A stretch of 64,000 nucleotides of DNA, taken from Methylobacterium sp. GTDB taxonomy: Bacteria > Pseudomonadota > Alphaproteobacteria > Rhizobiales > Beijerinckiaceae. Made by a program: the position numbers and the translations under genes. Below the pieces are notes generated by a model. The model saw only the letters and a program-made list of their open reading frames with translations. It was not told the origin of the DNA and made no database searches. Of this stretch, positions 37,213 through 47,502 are shown piece after piece; within the stretch, counting starts at the first letter, position 1, and each line of letters opens with the position of its first letter. Where the stretch lies: NCBI GenBank assembly GCA_013823325.1, contig PNLY01000012.1:1-64000 (forward strand). The letters run 5' to 3'.

Positions 37213-39168
37213 ATGGACCGCGCCCTCCGTTTCAGCCGCCGTGACACGCTCAAGGCCGGGGCCGCCATCGCCGCAGCAGGAGCGCTGGCCACACCACTGG
37301 CGGCGCAGGCGCCGGCCAAGCTCAAACTGCGGTTGCTGGAGACCAGCGACCTCCACGTCAACGTCGTGCCCTATGACTATTTCCGCGACGCGCCCGATGA
37401 CACGGTCGGCCTCGCCAAGACAGCGAACCTGATCAAGGCAGCGCAGGCGGAAGCGAAGAACAGCCTTCTCTTCGACAATGGCGACTTCCTGCAGGGCTCC
37501 TCGCTCGGCGATTTCGTCGCCTACAAGAAGGGGCTCAAGGCCGGCGAGACCCATCCGATGATCGCCGCGATGAATGCCCTGCCCTATCAGTGCGGCACGC
37601 TCGGCAACCACGAGTTCAACTACGGGCTCGACTTCCTCGAGCACGGCCTCGCCCGCGCCGAGTTCCCGATCGTCTGCGCCAATGTCGATAAGGTCGGTGG
37701 CGGCACGCTGATCGAGCCCTGGCGCATCTTCGAGCAGAGCTTCGAGGACGAGGCCGGCGCGAAGCATGTCCTCAACATCGCGGTGATTGGCTTCGTGCCG
37801 CCGCAGATCATGCAATGGGACAAGGGCAATCTCGACCGCAAGGTGACCGCGACCGACATCGTCGATGCCGCGCAGAAATACTTGCCGGAGATCGCTCAGG
37901 CCCATCCCGACCTCACCATCGCGCTCTGCCATTCCGGCATCGCCGGCGGCGAGCGCAAGGGCGGCGAGGAGAATGCGGCGCTGCACCTCGCCAAGCTCGA
38001 CGGCATCGACGTCGTGCTGACCGGCCACCAGCACCTCGTCTTCCCGGGCGGCAAGGCCTTCGACGGCATCGAGGGCGTCGACAACAAGAAGGGCTCGCTG
38101 CATGGCAAGCCGGCCTGCCAGCCCGGCTTCTGGGGCTCGCATGTCGGCATCGTCGACCTCGAGCTGGAAAAGCGCGACGGGCGCTGGCGCATCGCCGATT
38201 TCAAGGTCGATCCCAAGCCGATCTATGAGCGCACGCCCGACCGAAAGATCGTGTCGAAGGCCGAGGTCGAGGCCGCCGTGCTGGCGACAGTGAAGGCCGA
38301 TCATGAAGCGACGCTGAGCTATATGCGCGAGCCTGTCGGCACCACGACGGCGCCGATCAACAGCTATTTCGCCCTCGTCGCCGACGACCCGTCGGTGCAG
38401 ATCGTGGCCGAGGCGCAGATCGCCTATGCCAAGCCGCTGATGGCGCAGACGCCGTACAAGGATTTGCCGATCCTCTCGGCCGCAGCGCCGTTCAAATCGG
38501 GCGGGCGGGCCGGGCCGGCCTTCTTCACCGACATCCCGGCCGGGCCGATCGCGATCAAGAACGTCGCCGACATCTATCTCTACCCGAACACGGTGCAGGT
38601 CGTGAAAGTCACCGGCGCGCAGATCCGCGAATGGCTAGAGCGTTCGGCCGGCATCTTCAACCAGATCGACGTCGCCAAGACCGAGGAGCAGCCGCTGATC
38701 AACCCGGGCTTCCCGGCCTTCAATTTCGACGTGATCGACGGCGTCAGCTACCAGATCGACGTGACGCAAGCCTCGCGCTATGACGGCGACGGCAAGCTGG
38801 TCGCGCCGGACGCGCACCGCATCGTCGACCTCGCCTTCCAGGGCAAGCCGATCGACGAGAAGGCGGAGTTCATCATCGTCACCAACAATTACCGCGCCTC
38901 CGGCGGCGGCAATTTCCCGGGCACCAAGACGACGCTGGTGCTGGAGGCACCCGACCTCAACCGCGACGTGATCGTGCGCTACATCATCGAGAAGAAGACG
39001 ATCAATCCGGCGGCCGACAACAACTGGTCGTTGAAGCCGCTGCCCGCGACCGTCAACGTCACCTTCCCGACCTCCCCTGCCGCCGTGAGCAAGAAGCCGG
39101 AGACACTGAAGGCGCAGCCGGTCGGCGATGCCGGCGAGGGGTTCGTGAAATATCGGCTGGGCGGATAA
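37213..39168 (+). CDS. cpdB: 2',3'-cyclic-nucleotide 2'-phosphodiesterase/3'-nucleotidase
   Basis: 651 residues, Tat-exported: SRRDTLKAGAAIAAAGALAT is a twin-arginine signal. The metallophosphoesterase domain (about 35-330) has LLETSDLHVNVVPYDYF, LFDNGDFLQGS, TLGNHEFNYGLDFL and TGHQHLVFPG, the complete dimetal ligand set. The C-terminal 5'-nucleotidase domain (about 380-600) has the nucleotide-clamp region. The length and the DLHVNVVPYDYF form fit CpdB rather than UshA. It scavenges phosphate and nucleosides in the periplasm. Two adjacent ATGs exist (37210, 37213); the second gives better spacing to GGAG. Confidence 0.93.
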   Translation: MDRALRFSRRDTLKAGAAIAAAGALATPLAAQAPAKLKLRLLETSDLHVNVVPYDYFRDAPDDTVGLAKTANLIKAAQAEAKNSLLFDNGDFLQGSSLGDFVAYKKGLKAGETHPMIAAMNALPYQCGTLGNHEFNYGLDFLEHGLARAEFPIVCANVDKVGGGTLIEPWRIFEQSFEDEAGAKHVLNIAVIGFVPPQIMQWDKGNLDRKVTATDIVDAAQKYLPEIAQAHPDLTIALCHSGIAGGERKGGEENAALHLAKLDGIDVVLTGHQHLVFPGGKAFDGIEGVDNKKGSLHGKPACQPGFWGSHVGIVDLELEKRDGRWRIADFKVDPKPIYERTPDRKIVSKAEVEAAVLATVKADHEATLSYMREPVGTTTAPINSYFALVADDPSVQIVAEAQIAYAKPLMAQTPYKDLPILSAAAPFKSGGRAGPAFFTDIPAGPIAIKNVADIYLYPNTVQVVKVTGAQIREWLERSAGIFNQIDVAKTEEQPLINPGFPAFNFDVIDGVSYQIDVTQASRYDGDGKLVAPDAHRIVDLAFQGKPIDEKAEFIIVTNNYRASGGGNFPGTKTTLVLEAPDLNRDVIVRYIIEKKTINPAADNNWSLKPLPATVNVTFPTSPAAVSKKPETLKAQPVGDAGEGFVKYRLGG

Positions 39169-39172
39169 CCGC

Positions 39173-39445
39173 TCAGGACCTGTTCTTGGTCGCCCAGCAG
39201 GCCGAGCCGCTCTGGACGCTGCGCCAGACACCGTTCGCCTTGCAGCCTTCGAGCGGCTGGCTGCAAACGCGGGCGATGCAGGCGGACGCGTTGTTGCTGA
39301 CCTTGTTGCAATTCTGCTCGCAGCTTTTGAACATTGCAGAGCAGGAGCTGGTGACCTGCTTGCAACCATCCTGTGCGGATGCCGGACCGCCGGCAAGCAT
39401 GGCGCACGACGCCAGCGCAGCAGCAATGGACACCAGTCTGACCAC
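39173..39445 (-). CDS. Small cysteine-rich secreted protein
   Basis: 90 residues with a GTG start at 39445 (GGAGG eight bases upstream). A signal peptide (SIAAALASCAMLAGGPASAQ) is followed by 65 residues with eight cysteines: CKQVTSSCSAMFKSCEQNC, CIARVC, GCKANG and ACWATKN. The even cysteine count and export suggest a disulfide-stapled periplasmic protein. It is convergent with the cpdB gene (4 bases apart). I do not recognise a named family. Confidence 0.65.
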   Translation of the reverse strand: MVRLVSIAAALASCAMLAGGPASAQDGCKQVTSSCSAMFKSCEQNCNKVSNNASACIARVCSQPLEGCKANGVWRSVQSGSACWATKNRS

Positions 39446-39616
39446 GGCCCGCCCCTCCGAAAGGAGCCGATCGTGACCTCCGTCCCGCGCACGTCAACAA
39501 AGCAAGATTGGTACCTCCGTCGCACCGCCTCGCTCGATCGCCGCAATGCAACCCGTGCGTGACGCTCCGTACCTCGCGCTCTGACCGGCACCTCGCCAAT
39601 ATGCTAACAGGCCGCC

Positions 39617-41341
<1,725 letters not shown>

Positions 41342-41347
41342 CGCCGC

Positions 41348-41785
41348 TCAATCCGCCGTCTGCTTGCGGGCCGCGGACAGCATGCCTTCCGCCGCCTGCA
41401 CGGTTTGCTCGAGCGACAACTGCTCATCCTCCTGCGGATCGAAGCAGATGCCCTTGCAAGCCGAGATCAGTGCCGCAGCAACGGCATAGGCAAAGGCGCC
41501 CTCGACGAAACTCGCACCCCAATAGAAGGCGACGACCCGCGCGATGCCCTCCGCATTCGGGCCGAATAGCTCCACCAGATCATCGACCTCCGTTCGATCG
41601 GAGACGCTGATTTCGATGCCGGCCTGCATCTGCGCCAGCCTGCCCGGCTGAAATCCGTCGACGTCGTCGAGCGAAAAACCCTTGTCGAACGAGAGCGTGA
41701 GGCCGAGACGCGCGGCTTCGGCCGCGATCGCCCCGCCCGTGGTCGTCATTCCGGCCGGCAAGCCGACAAGCAACTCCATCGACAT
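41348..41785 (-). CDS. Hypothetical protein, putatively SOS-regulated
   Basis: 145 residues, no signal peptide, mixed alpha/beta composition, one weakly hydrophobic segment (FVEGAFAYAVAAALISACKG, about 94-113) and an acidic end. The phrase CKGICFDPQEDEQL resembles the VVYDPQ motif of some uncharacterised bacterial families, but I cannot name one. A GGGGGGAA ribosome-binding site precedes ATG 41785. Its upstream region has a GTTC-N7-GTTC match (41821-41835) 36 bases before the start, the alphaproteobacterial LexA pattern, so it is probably part of the DNA-damage response. Convergent with the ABC exporter gene. Confidence 0.65.
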   Translation of the reverse strand: MSMELLVGLPAGMTTTGGAIAAEAARLGLTLSFDKGFSLDDVDGFQPGRLAQMQAGIEISVSDRTEVDDLVELFGPNAEGIARVVAFYWGASFVEGAFAYAVAAALISACKGICFDPQEDEQLSLEQTVQAAEGMLSAARKQTAD

Positions 41786-41820
41786 CGTATTCCCCCCGTT
41801 TGCTCGGCCTCAGCCATTTG

Positions 41821-41835
41821 TTCACTATTTGTTCT
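41821..41835 (-). promoter_or_regulatory. LexA (SOS) box, GTTC-N7-GTTC
   Basis: GTTC (41821-41824), ACTATTT, GTTC (41832-41835); on the minus strand GAAC-N7-GAAC. This is exactly the direct-repeat operator of LexA in alphaproteobacteria. It is 36-50 bases upstream of the hypothetical gene starting at 41785. An 8-base-specified match occurs by chance roughly once per 65 kb per strand, so position near a start supports but does not prove it. Confidence 0.6.
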
Positions 41836-41903
41836 GTATGGCCGCTGTCAAGTGGTATCGACACGCTCTGGTTGCAGATTCCGTAGAGCGCTGTGGTCAC
41901 CTC

Positions 41904-41933
41904 GGAGACAGCGGCCAGGACCGCACTGTCTCC
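41904..41933 (-). terminator. Hairpin downstream of leuB
   Basis: GGAGACAG (41904-41911) pairs with CTGTCTCC (41926-41933); inside, GCGG pairs with CCGC. It lies about 60 bases after the leuB stop on the minus strand and before the SOS-type promoter. No T-run. Confidence 0.4.
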
Positions 41934-41974
41934 GGGGAAGCCTTCATCTCCCGCCCGCCGCCACCCGCTTCCTG

Positions 41975-41992
41975 TCCCGATGGCGGTCGGGA
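41975..41992 (-). terminator. Short hairpin abutting the leuB stop
   Basis: TCCCGA (41975-41980) pairs with TCGGGA (41987-41992), immediately after the leuB stop codon (41993-41995). It may act with the larger hairpin at 41904 to end the transcript. Confidence 0.3.
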
Positions 41993-43102
41993 TCACCCCC
42001 GCGCTTCGAGCGCCTTGACGATGGCGTCGCCCATCTCGGTGGTCGAGACGGCGTTGGCGCCGGGGGCGGCGATGTCCTTGGTGCGGGTGCCGGCGCCCAG
42101 CACGTCGGCGATCGCGCCTTCGAGCCGATCGGCCGCTTCGCCGGCGCCAAACGAATAGCGCAGCGCCATGGCGAAGGAGCCGATCATCGCGATCGGGTTG
42201 GCGAGGCCCTTGCCGGCGATGTCGGGCGCCGAGCCATGGACGGGCTCGTAGAGCGCCTTGCGCTTGCCGGTCGCCGGGTCCTCGGCGCCGAGCGAGGCGG
42301 AGGGCAGCATGCCGAGCGAGCCGGTCAGCATCGCCGCGACGTCAGAGAGGATGTCGCCGAAGAGGTTGTCGCAGACGATGACGTCGTACTGCTTGGGCCA
42401 GCGCACCAGCTGCATGGCGCAGTTGTCGGCCAGCACATGCTCGAGCTCGACGTCCTTATAGCTCTTGGCGTGCAGGGCTGTGACCGTCTGCTTCCAGAGC
42501 ACGCCGGTCTTCATGACGTTGTGCTTCTCGGCCGAGGAGACCTTGTTGCGGCGGGTGCGCGCCAGCTCGAAGGCGACGGCGCAGATGCGCTCGATCTCGC
42601 CGGTGGTGTAGAGCTGGGTGTCGACGCCGCGCTTGGAGCCGTCCTCCAGGGTGACGATCTCCTTCGGCTCACCGAAATAGACGCCGCCGGTGAGCTCGCG
42701 CACGATCAGGATGTCGAGGCCCTCGACCACTTCCGGCTTCAGCGACGAGGCCGAGGCCAGCGCCGGATAGCAGATCGCCGGGCGCAGATTGGCGAACAGG
42801 CCGAGATCCTTGCGCAGGCGCAGCAGGCCGGCCTCAGGACGATGTTGGTACGGCACATCGGCCCATTTCGGGCCGCCGACTGCGCCGAAGAGCACGGCGT
42901 CGGCCTCCTGGGCGAGCTTCATGTCGCCTTCCGAGATCGCCGCCTTGTGCGTGTCGTAGGCTATGCCGCCGACGAGGCCGCGCTCGAGCGAGAACGAGCC
43001 GAGGCCCTGCTTCTCGAACCAGGAGACGATCTTCTCGACCTGCCCCATCACCTCGGGGCCGATGCCATCGCCGGGGAGCAGCAGGAGCTTGTGGTTCGCC
43101 AT
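41993..43102 (-). CDS. leuB: 3-isopropylmalate dehydrogenase
   Basis: 369 residues of the isocitrate/isopropylmalate dehydrogenase family. [13 protein letters not shown] opens the fold, [17 protein letters not shown] carries the substrate arginines, [20 protein letters not shown] supplies metal ligands, and [18 protein letters not shown] is the NAD-binding loop. It oxidises 3-isopropylmalate in leucine synthesis. GAGG precedes the ATG at seven bases. It stands apart from leuC/leuD, which are not in the window. Confidence 0.95.
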   Translation of the reverse strand: MANHKLLLLPGDGIGPEVMGQVEKIVSWFEKQGLGSFSLERGLVGGIAYDTHKAAISEGDMKLAQEADAVLFGAVGGPKWADVPYQHRPEAGLLRLRKDLGLFANLRPAICYPALASASSLKPEVVEGLDILIVRELTGGVYFGEPKEIVTLEDGSKRGVDTQLYTTGEIERICAVAFELARTRRNKVSSAEKHNVMKTGVLWKQTVTALHAKSYKDVELEHVLADNCAMQLVRWPKQYDVIVCDNLFGDILSDVAAMLTGSLGMLPSASLGAEDPATGKRKALYEPVHGSAPDIAGKGLANPIAMIGSFAMALRYSFGAGEAADRLEGAIADVLGAGTRTKDIAAPGANAVSTTEMGDAIVKALEARG

Positions 43103-43180
43103 GGGTCAGCCTCGCGCAACAGAATGCGCTGGCTGCTTACGGGGCGCAGCGTTCGTGTGCAAGCACGGGAAGGCTGCGCC

Positions 43181-44362
43181 TCAGACGCGCCCGCCCTTCA
43201 GCGCGCGCAGGACCTTCTCGCCGGGGCGTCCGGTCTGCGGCATGCCGATCTTGCCTTCGATCTCCTTGATCGCCGCCCGCGTCAGCGCGCCGACGGCGCC
43301 ATCGGGCTCGCCGACATTGTAGCCGCGCTGGATCAGGAGGCGCTGCAGTTCGCGGCGCTGTTCGCGCGAGAGCGGCAGGTCGTCGGTCGGCCATTCGCCC
43401 TGCACGCCCGGCCGGCCGCGCAGGCGGTCGGAGAGCAACGAGATCGCAAGGGCGTACGAGTCCGCACCGTTATAGCTGTAGGCGGCATCGTAGTTCTTGA
43501 AGACGAGGAAGGCGGGGCCATTGCGGCCGGCCGGCATCAATAGGCCGGCATTGCCGGAACCGGAGAGCGCGGAGCCGTCGAACTTGGTGATGCCGCGCGC
43601 CGCCCAGGACGAGACCGGCTGCTTCGGATTGCGGCCCGTCCCGCCGGAATAGCCATCGGGCACGCGAACCTCGTAGCCCCAGCTTGCGCCGGTGACCCAG
43701 CCGGCCTTGGCCATGAAGTTGGCGGTGGAATGCAATGCGTCGGGGATGGAATCGACGAGATCGCGCCTTCCGTCGCCATCGCCGTCGACCGCGAGCCTGA
43801 GGTAAGTCGAGGGAATGAACTGAGTGTGGCCGAAGGCACCGGCCCAGGAACCGAACAATCGCTCGGGGCGGACGTCGCCGCGCTGGATGATCTGCAGGGT
43901 GGCGATCAATTCGCCCTTGAAGAAAGCGTTGCGGCGCGGCGCCAGGCAGGCGCCGGTCGAGAGCGCCTGGACCAGCGGCATCTTCCCCCGCGCCTTGCCG
44001 AAATCGCTTTCCACGCCCCAGACCGCCGCGATGGTATGGCGATCGACGCCGAAGCGCTGCTCGGCGGCGGCTAGCGTCGAGGCGTGCTGGCGCATCATCG
44101 AGCGCCCTTCGGCGACCTTCTCGTCGTCGACCAGCGTGCCGAGATAGTCCCAGATCGGCGTCTTGAACTCCGGCTGGTTGTTCATCGCCTCGATCACCTT
44201 CATGTCGGGCGTGACGCCCGCCATGGCGCGATCGAAGGTGGCGCCGGAGACGCCCTTGGCCGCGGCCGCCGAGCGCAGCCCGGCGACGCAGGAATCGAAA
44301 TCGGCCCGCGCGCCGGTCGCGGCGAGGAGCAGGAAAGGCAGGGCCAGGATCGAAGCGCGCAT
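43181..44362 (-). CDS. Lytic murein transglycosylase (MltB-like) with peptidoglycan-binding domain
   Basis: 393 residues with a Sec signal peptide (MRASILALPFLLLAATGARA). The SLT_2 domain (about 25-320) has the catalytic glutamate in AVWGVESDFGK and the family motifs GSWAGAFGHTQFIPSTYL and DLVDSIPDALHSTANFM. The last 60 residues are a PG_binding_1 domain (LQRLLIQRGYNVGEPDGAVG, then GALTRAAIK). It cleaves glycan strands to 1,6-anhydromuropeptides in the periplasm. No lipobox is visible, so it is soluble. It is divergent from the SemiSWEET gene. Confidence 0.92.
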   Translation of the reverse strand: MRASILALPFLLLAATGARADFDSCVAGLRSAAAAKGVSGATFDRAMAGVTPDMKVIEAMNNQPEFKTPIWDYLGTLVDDEKVAEGRSMMRQHASTLAAAEQRFGVDRHTIAAVWGVESDFGKARGKMPLVQALSTGACLAPRRNAFFKGELIATLQIIQRGDVRPERLFGSWAGAFGHTQFIPSTYLRLAVDGDGDGRRDLVDSIPDALHSTANFMAKAGWVTGASWGYEVRVPDGYSGGTGRNPKQPVSSWAARGITKFDGSALSGSGNAGLLMPAGRNGPAFLVFKNYDAAYSYNGADSYALAISLLSDRLRGRPGVQGEWPTDDLPLSREQRRELQRLLIQRGYNVGEPDGAVGALTRAAIKEIEGKIGMPQTGRPGEKVLRALKGGRV

Positions 44363-44405
44363 GGGTCCACCGAATCGCAGGATTGACGCAAAACTAGGGC
44401 GCTGC

Positions 44406-44423
44406 GGTTAACGGAGGTTAACC
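44406..44423. promoter_or_regulatory. Palindrome GGTTAAC-GGAG-GTTAACC upstream of the SemiSWEET gene
   Basis: Perfect 7-bp arms (44406-44412, 44417-44423) surround GGAG, in the divergent region between the transglycosylase and SemiSWEET genes. It contains TTAA-N6-TTAA, one base short of the CtrA pattern, and its GGAGG is six bases before an ATG at 44424. It could be an operator, a Shine-Dalgarno masked in a hairpin, or both. Confidence 0.45.
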
Positions 44424-44507
44424 ATGCGACGCCTGCCGAGCACGAAGCGCCGAAACCGGTTATGTCTTACGCGTTCCCGTTTTCCGCGCGAATCGCCGCA
44501 GGCCCGC

Positions 44508-44768
44508 ATGTCCACCGCCGCCATCGAAGCGCTCGGCTTCTGCGCCGCGCTGCTCACCACCTTCTGCTGGTTGCCGCAGGCCTGGCAGACGATCAAGACG
44601 CGCGACACCAGCGGCATCTCTTTGTGGACGCAGGCACTGTTCGCCACCGGCATCGTGCTTTGGCTGGCCTATGGCGTGCTGATCGCCTCCTGGCCGCTGA
44701 TCGGCGCCAATACGGTGACGCTCGCGCTGGTGTTGATCATCCTGACGATGAAACTGCGCTACGGCTGA
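44508..44768 (+). CDS. SemiSWEET / PQ-loop sugar transporter
   Basis: 86 residues with three membrane helices, the usual size of SemiSWEETs. The PQ motif CWLPQAWQTIKTRDTSGISL sits after helix 1 (about residues 20-39), followed by LWLAYGVLIASWPLIGANTV, matching the family. These half-transporters dimerise and pass sugars down a gradient. An in-frame ATG at 44424 has the stronger ribosome-binding site and would add 28 residues with many rare codons; I prefer 44508 on family length, but the longer form is possible. Confidence 0.8.
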   Translation: MSTAAIEALGFCAALLTTFCWLPQAWQTIKTRDTSGISLWTQALFATGIVLWLAYGVLIASWPLIGANTVTLALVLIILTMKLRYG

Positions 44769-44808
44769 GCCGTTTCTCCCACCCCACCGCACGATCCCGG
44801 ACCCTGCC

Positions 44809-45165
44809 ATGCCAGCTCTCAGCACCGCCCATCTCTTGCCGATCGGCATGCTGATCGCCTCGAACGTCTTCATGACCTTCGCCTGGTACGGCCACCTCTC
44901 CTACAAGAGCACGGCGATCTGGCTGGCGATCATGGTGAGCTGGATGATCGCGCTGCCGGAATACATGCTCGCCGTGCCGGCCAACCGTATCGGCTCCGGC
45001 GTCTATTCGGCGGCTGAGCTGAAGACTATGCAGGAGGTGATCACGCTCTGCGTCTTCGCCGGCTTCTCGGTGTTGTGGCTGAAGGAGCAATTGACCTGGA
45101 ACCATGCCATCGGCTTCGCACTGATCGCCGCCGGCGCCTTCTTCATCTTCCACGCCAAGGGCTGA
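44809..45165 (+). CDS. DUF486/DMT-like small membrane protein
   Basis: 118 residues with four helices. FMTFAWYGHLSYKSTAIWLA, MIALPEYMLAVPANRIG, FSAAELKTMQEVITL-like spacing (seen as YSAAELKTMQEVITLCVFAG) and the terminal GFALIAAGAFFIFHAKG are typical of DUF486, a small relative of the drug/metabolite transporter superfamily. It follows the SemiSWEET gene by 40 bases and precedes a methyltransferase by 4, so the run is probably one transcript. Function unknown. Confidence 0.85.
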   Translation: MPALSTAHLLPIGMLIASNVFMTFAWYGHLSYKSTAIWLAIMVSWMIALPEYMLAVPANRIGSGVYSAAELKTMQEVITLCVFAGFSVLWLKEQLTWNHAIGFALIAAGAFFIFHAKG

Positions 45166-45169
45166 GGCT

Positions 45170-45931
45170 ATGGCGCCGATCCCGAACTCCGGCCATCCCG
45201 CGGTCGAGGCCTATCTCGCGGAGGGCTATGACAGCGTCGTCGGCATGTCCTCGCGCTTTGCGGCAGCGATCTGTGCGCGGCTGCTGCGGCTGCAGACGCA
45301 GGAAGGCATCAGGGGGCCGATCGCCGAGATCGGCGCCTTCGAGGGCCGCTTCTTCGTCGCGCTGGCCCATGCGCTCGAACCCGGCGAGATCGCGCTGGGC
45401 ATCGACATCTTCGAATGGCCCAATCCCGAGGTGAAGGACCGGTTCGAGGCGAACTGCCTGAAGCACGGCATCACGCCCGAGCGCCGCGTCACCATCAAGG
45501 CCGATGCCGGCGCAATGTCGCCGGCCGAGCTGATCGGCCATGCCGGCGGGGAGAAGCTGCGCTTCATCCATATCGACGGCGAACATTCGCGTGCGGCGCT
45601 GAGCAAGGACCTTGCGCTCGCCACCGCCTGCCTTGCCGAGGGCGGGCTGATCGTGCTCGACGACATGCTGCACCCCGGCTACCCGACATTGATGGTCGCG
45701 GTGCAGGAGTATCTCGCCGCCACTCCCGGCATCGTTCCGCTGTGCATCATCGACCGGGAGACCATTGTCGGCGCGACCAAGTTCGTGCTTTGCCAGCGCC
45801 ACTGGTTCGAGCGCTATCAGGCGGTCATGCTGACGATCTTCAACGAGCAGGTCTGGCCGCTCGGAGCCGATTTCGAGCCACATTGGTGCCTCGTTCTGTC
45901 GCTCGATACGCGGCTCGCCGCGATCACCTGA
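45170..45931 (+). CDS. Class I SAM-dependent methyltransferase (Methyltransf_24 type)
   Basis: 253 residues. IRGPIAEIGAFEGRFFVALA (about 47-66) is motif I with Glu-Ile-Gly-Ala in place of the usual Asp-x-Gly, and ALGIDIFEWPNPEVKD, RFIHIDGEHSRAALSKDL and GGLIVLDDM complete the Methyltransf_24 pattern of sugar- or cephalosporin-hydroxylase-like O-methyltransferases. GAGG lies just upstream of the ATG. Substrate unknown. Confidence 0.75.
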   Translation: MAPIPNSGHPAVEAYLAEGYDSVVGMSSRFAAAICARLLRLQTQEGIRGPIAEIGAFEGRFFVALAHALEPGEIALGIDIFEWPNPEVKDRFEANCLKHGITPERRVTIKADAGAMSPAELIGHAGGEKLRFIHIDGEHSRAALSKDLALATACLAEGGLIVLDDMLHPGYPTLMVAVQEYLAATPGIVPLCIIDRETIVGATKFVLCQRHWFERYQAVMLTIFNEQVWPLGADFEPHWCLVLSLDTRLAAIT

Positions 45932-45953
45932 TTCTGCTCGGACTGCCCGAAGG

Positions 45954-46265
45954 ATGCCTGCCTTGCTCAAGCCGATGACGCTCGCCCTTTGCCTCGCCGC
46001 TCTGTCGAGTGCCGCCCTTGCCGGACCGACCTGCTCGCCAAGCGACGAGCGCGCCCGCATCCTCGCCTCGGCCTCGCCGGGCAATCTCCATCGCGACTGG
46101 AAGGCCGGAAACCGGGTCGGCTATGGCTGGTCGCTGCAGGTCGACCGCAGCGTGCGCGACGCTGCTGGCACCGAATACTATGTCGGCGACCTCTACGACA
46201 CGAACGGGCACCTTGCGACCCGCAAGGTCTTCGTCGTCGAGCGCGAATGGGATTGCGGGCCGTGA
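45954..46265 (+). CDS. Small secreted protein
   Basis: 103 residues with a signal peptide (LKPMTLALCLAALSSAALAG). The mature part has two cysteines (GPTCSP and WDCGP at the very end), positioned to form a disulfide, and a predicted beta-rich core (GYGWSLQVDRSVRDAAGTEY). It follows the methyltransferase by 22 bases and is convergent with the dehydrogenase gene ending at 46269. Family unknown; the start may also be the in-frame ATG at 45975. Confidence 0.6.
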   Translation: MPALLKPMTLALCLAALSSAALAGPTCSPSDERARILASASPGNLHRDWKAGNRVGYGWSLQVDRSVRDAAGTEYYVGDLYDTNGHLATRKVFVVEREWDCGP

Positions 46266-46268
46266 GCC

Positions 46269-47396
46269 TCAGCGCGCTGCGGGTCTGACCCGCAGAAGCT
46301 TCCCGCTTGAATCGTCGGTGAGCAGATAGAGGAAGCCGTCCGGCCCCTGCCGGACGTCGCGGATGCGTTCGCCGAGCGTAGTGAGCAGGCGCTCCTCGCC
46401 GGTGACCTTCTCGCCATCGGTCGAAAGCCGCGCCAGCAGCTGGCCGGCAAGCGCGCCGACGAAGAGCGAGTTCTTCCAGGCCGGCCACTTGTCGCCGGTG
46501 TAGAAGGCGGCGCCCGAGGGCGCGATCGACGGGTCCCAGTAGAACAGCGGCTGCTCCATGCCGGGCTTTGAGGTGCCCTCGCCGATCTTTACGCCGGAAT
46601 AGTCGATGCCGTAGGTGATGACCGGCCAGCCATAGTTGAGGCCGGCCTTGGGCGTGTTGATCTCGTCGCCGCCGCGCGCGCCATGCTCGGCCGTCCAGAG
46701 CTGGCCGGTCTGCGGGTGGAGCGCGGCGCCCTGCACGTTGCGGTGCCCGATCGACCAGATCTCCGGCGCCCAGCCCGGTTTCTTCGGGTTGCCGTCAGCC
46801 GCGCCGCCTTCAGGCTTGATGCGCAGCACCTTGCCGAGATGGTTTTCCGGGTTCTGCGCCTGGTCACGTTGGCTGTAGCGGTCGCCGACGGTGACGAAGA
46901 GCGCGCCGGTCCGGTCGAAGACCAGCCGCGAGCCGAAATGCATGTTGCTGGCGATCGTCGGCATCTGCCGGAAGATCACGGTCAGGCTCTCCAGCGCAGT
47001 GCCGTTGGCGCTCAACCTCGCACGGGCAACACTGGTGCCGTTGCCATTGGCGCGCGGCTCGGCGAAGGAGAGGTAGATATTGCGGTTCTGGGTAAAATTC
47101 GGGTCGAGCACGACGTCGAGCAGGCCGCCCTGCCCGCGCGCCACGACATTGGGCACGCCTGAGATCGGGCCCGAGAGCTTGCCGTCGCTGCCGACCAGCC
47201 GCATGCGGCCGGGCCGCTCGGTCACCAGCATGCGTCCGTCAGGCAGGAAAGCGAGGCCCCAGGGGTTCTCCAACCCGCTCGCCACCGTCTCGACCGCAAG
47301 CTCGCCGGCGCTGGACGGATAGCGCTGCTGCGCGACGGCAGGCGAAGCCAGCGATGCGACGAACAGAAGGGCGGCGAAGCAATAGAACCGGCGCAT
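46269..47396 (-). CDS. PQQ-dependent sugar (aldose) dehydrogenase, YliI/Asd type
   Basis: 375 residues with a signal peptide (MRRFYCFAALLFVASLASPA). A six-bladed propeller of the GSDH/Sorbosone type: NPWGLAFLPDGRMLVTERPG, YLSFAEPRANGNGTSV, RDQAQNPENHLGKVLRI and ELWT-like QLWTAEHGARGGDEIN, a Ca/PQQ-binding blade. It oxidises aldoses in the periplasm with PQQ as cofactor. The frame starts with GTG at 47405; ATG 47396 is preferred for signal-peptide layout. Confidence 0.88.
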   Translation of the reverse strand: MRRFYCFAALLFVASLASPAVAQQRYPSSAGELAVETVASGLENPWGLAFLPDGRMLVTERPGRMRLVGSDGKLSGPISGVPNVVARGQGGLLDVVLDPNFTQNRNIYLSFAEPRANGNGTSVARARLSANGTALESLTVIFRQMPTIASNMHFGSRLVFDRTGALFVTVGDRYSQRDQAQNPENHLGKVLRIKPEGGAADGNPKKPGWAPEIWSIGHRNVQGAALHPQTGQLWTAEHGARGGDEINTPKAGLNYGWPVITYGIDYSGVKIGEGTSKPGMEQPLFYWDPSIAPSGAAFYTGDKWPAWKNSLFVGALAGQLLARLSTDGEKVTGEERLLTTLGERIRDVRQGPDGFLYLLTDDSSGKLLRVRPAAR

Positions 47397-47502
47397 GATT
47401 CCCACTCTGAAAAAGGCGGCGCGATCCCTGAGGTTAATGCCGGCAGGCGACGGCGCCAGCCTCAGGCTTCAAGGGGAACGCGGCTACAGCCGGCAATGGT
47501 CT

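Noticed and set aside
44406-44423. CtrA box
   Set aside because: TTAA-N6-TTAA is one base shorter than the accepted N7 spacing; kept only as a palindrome.
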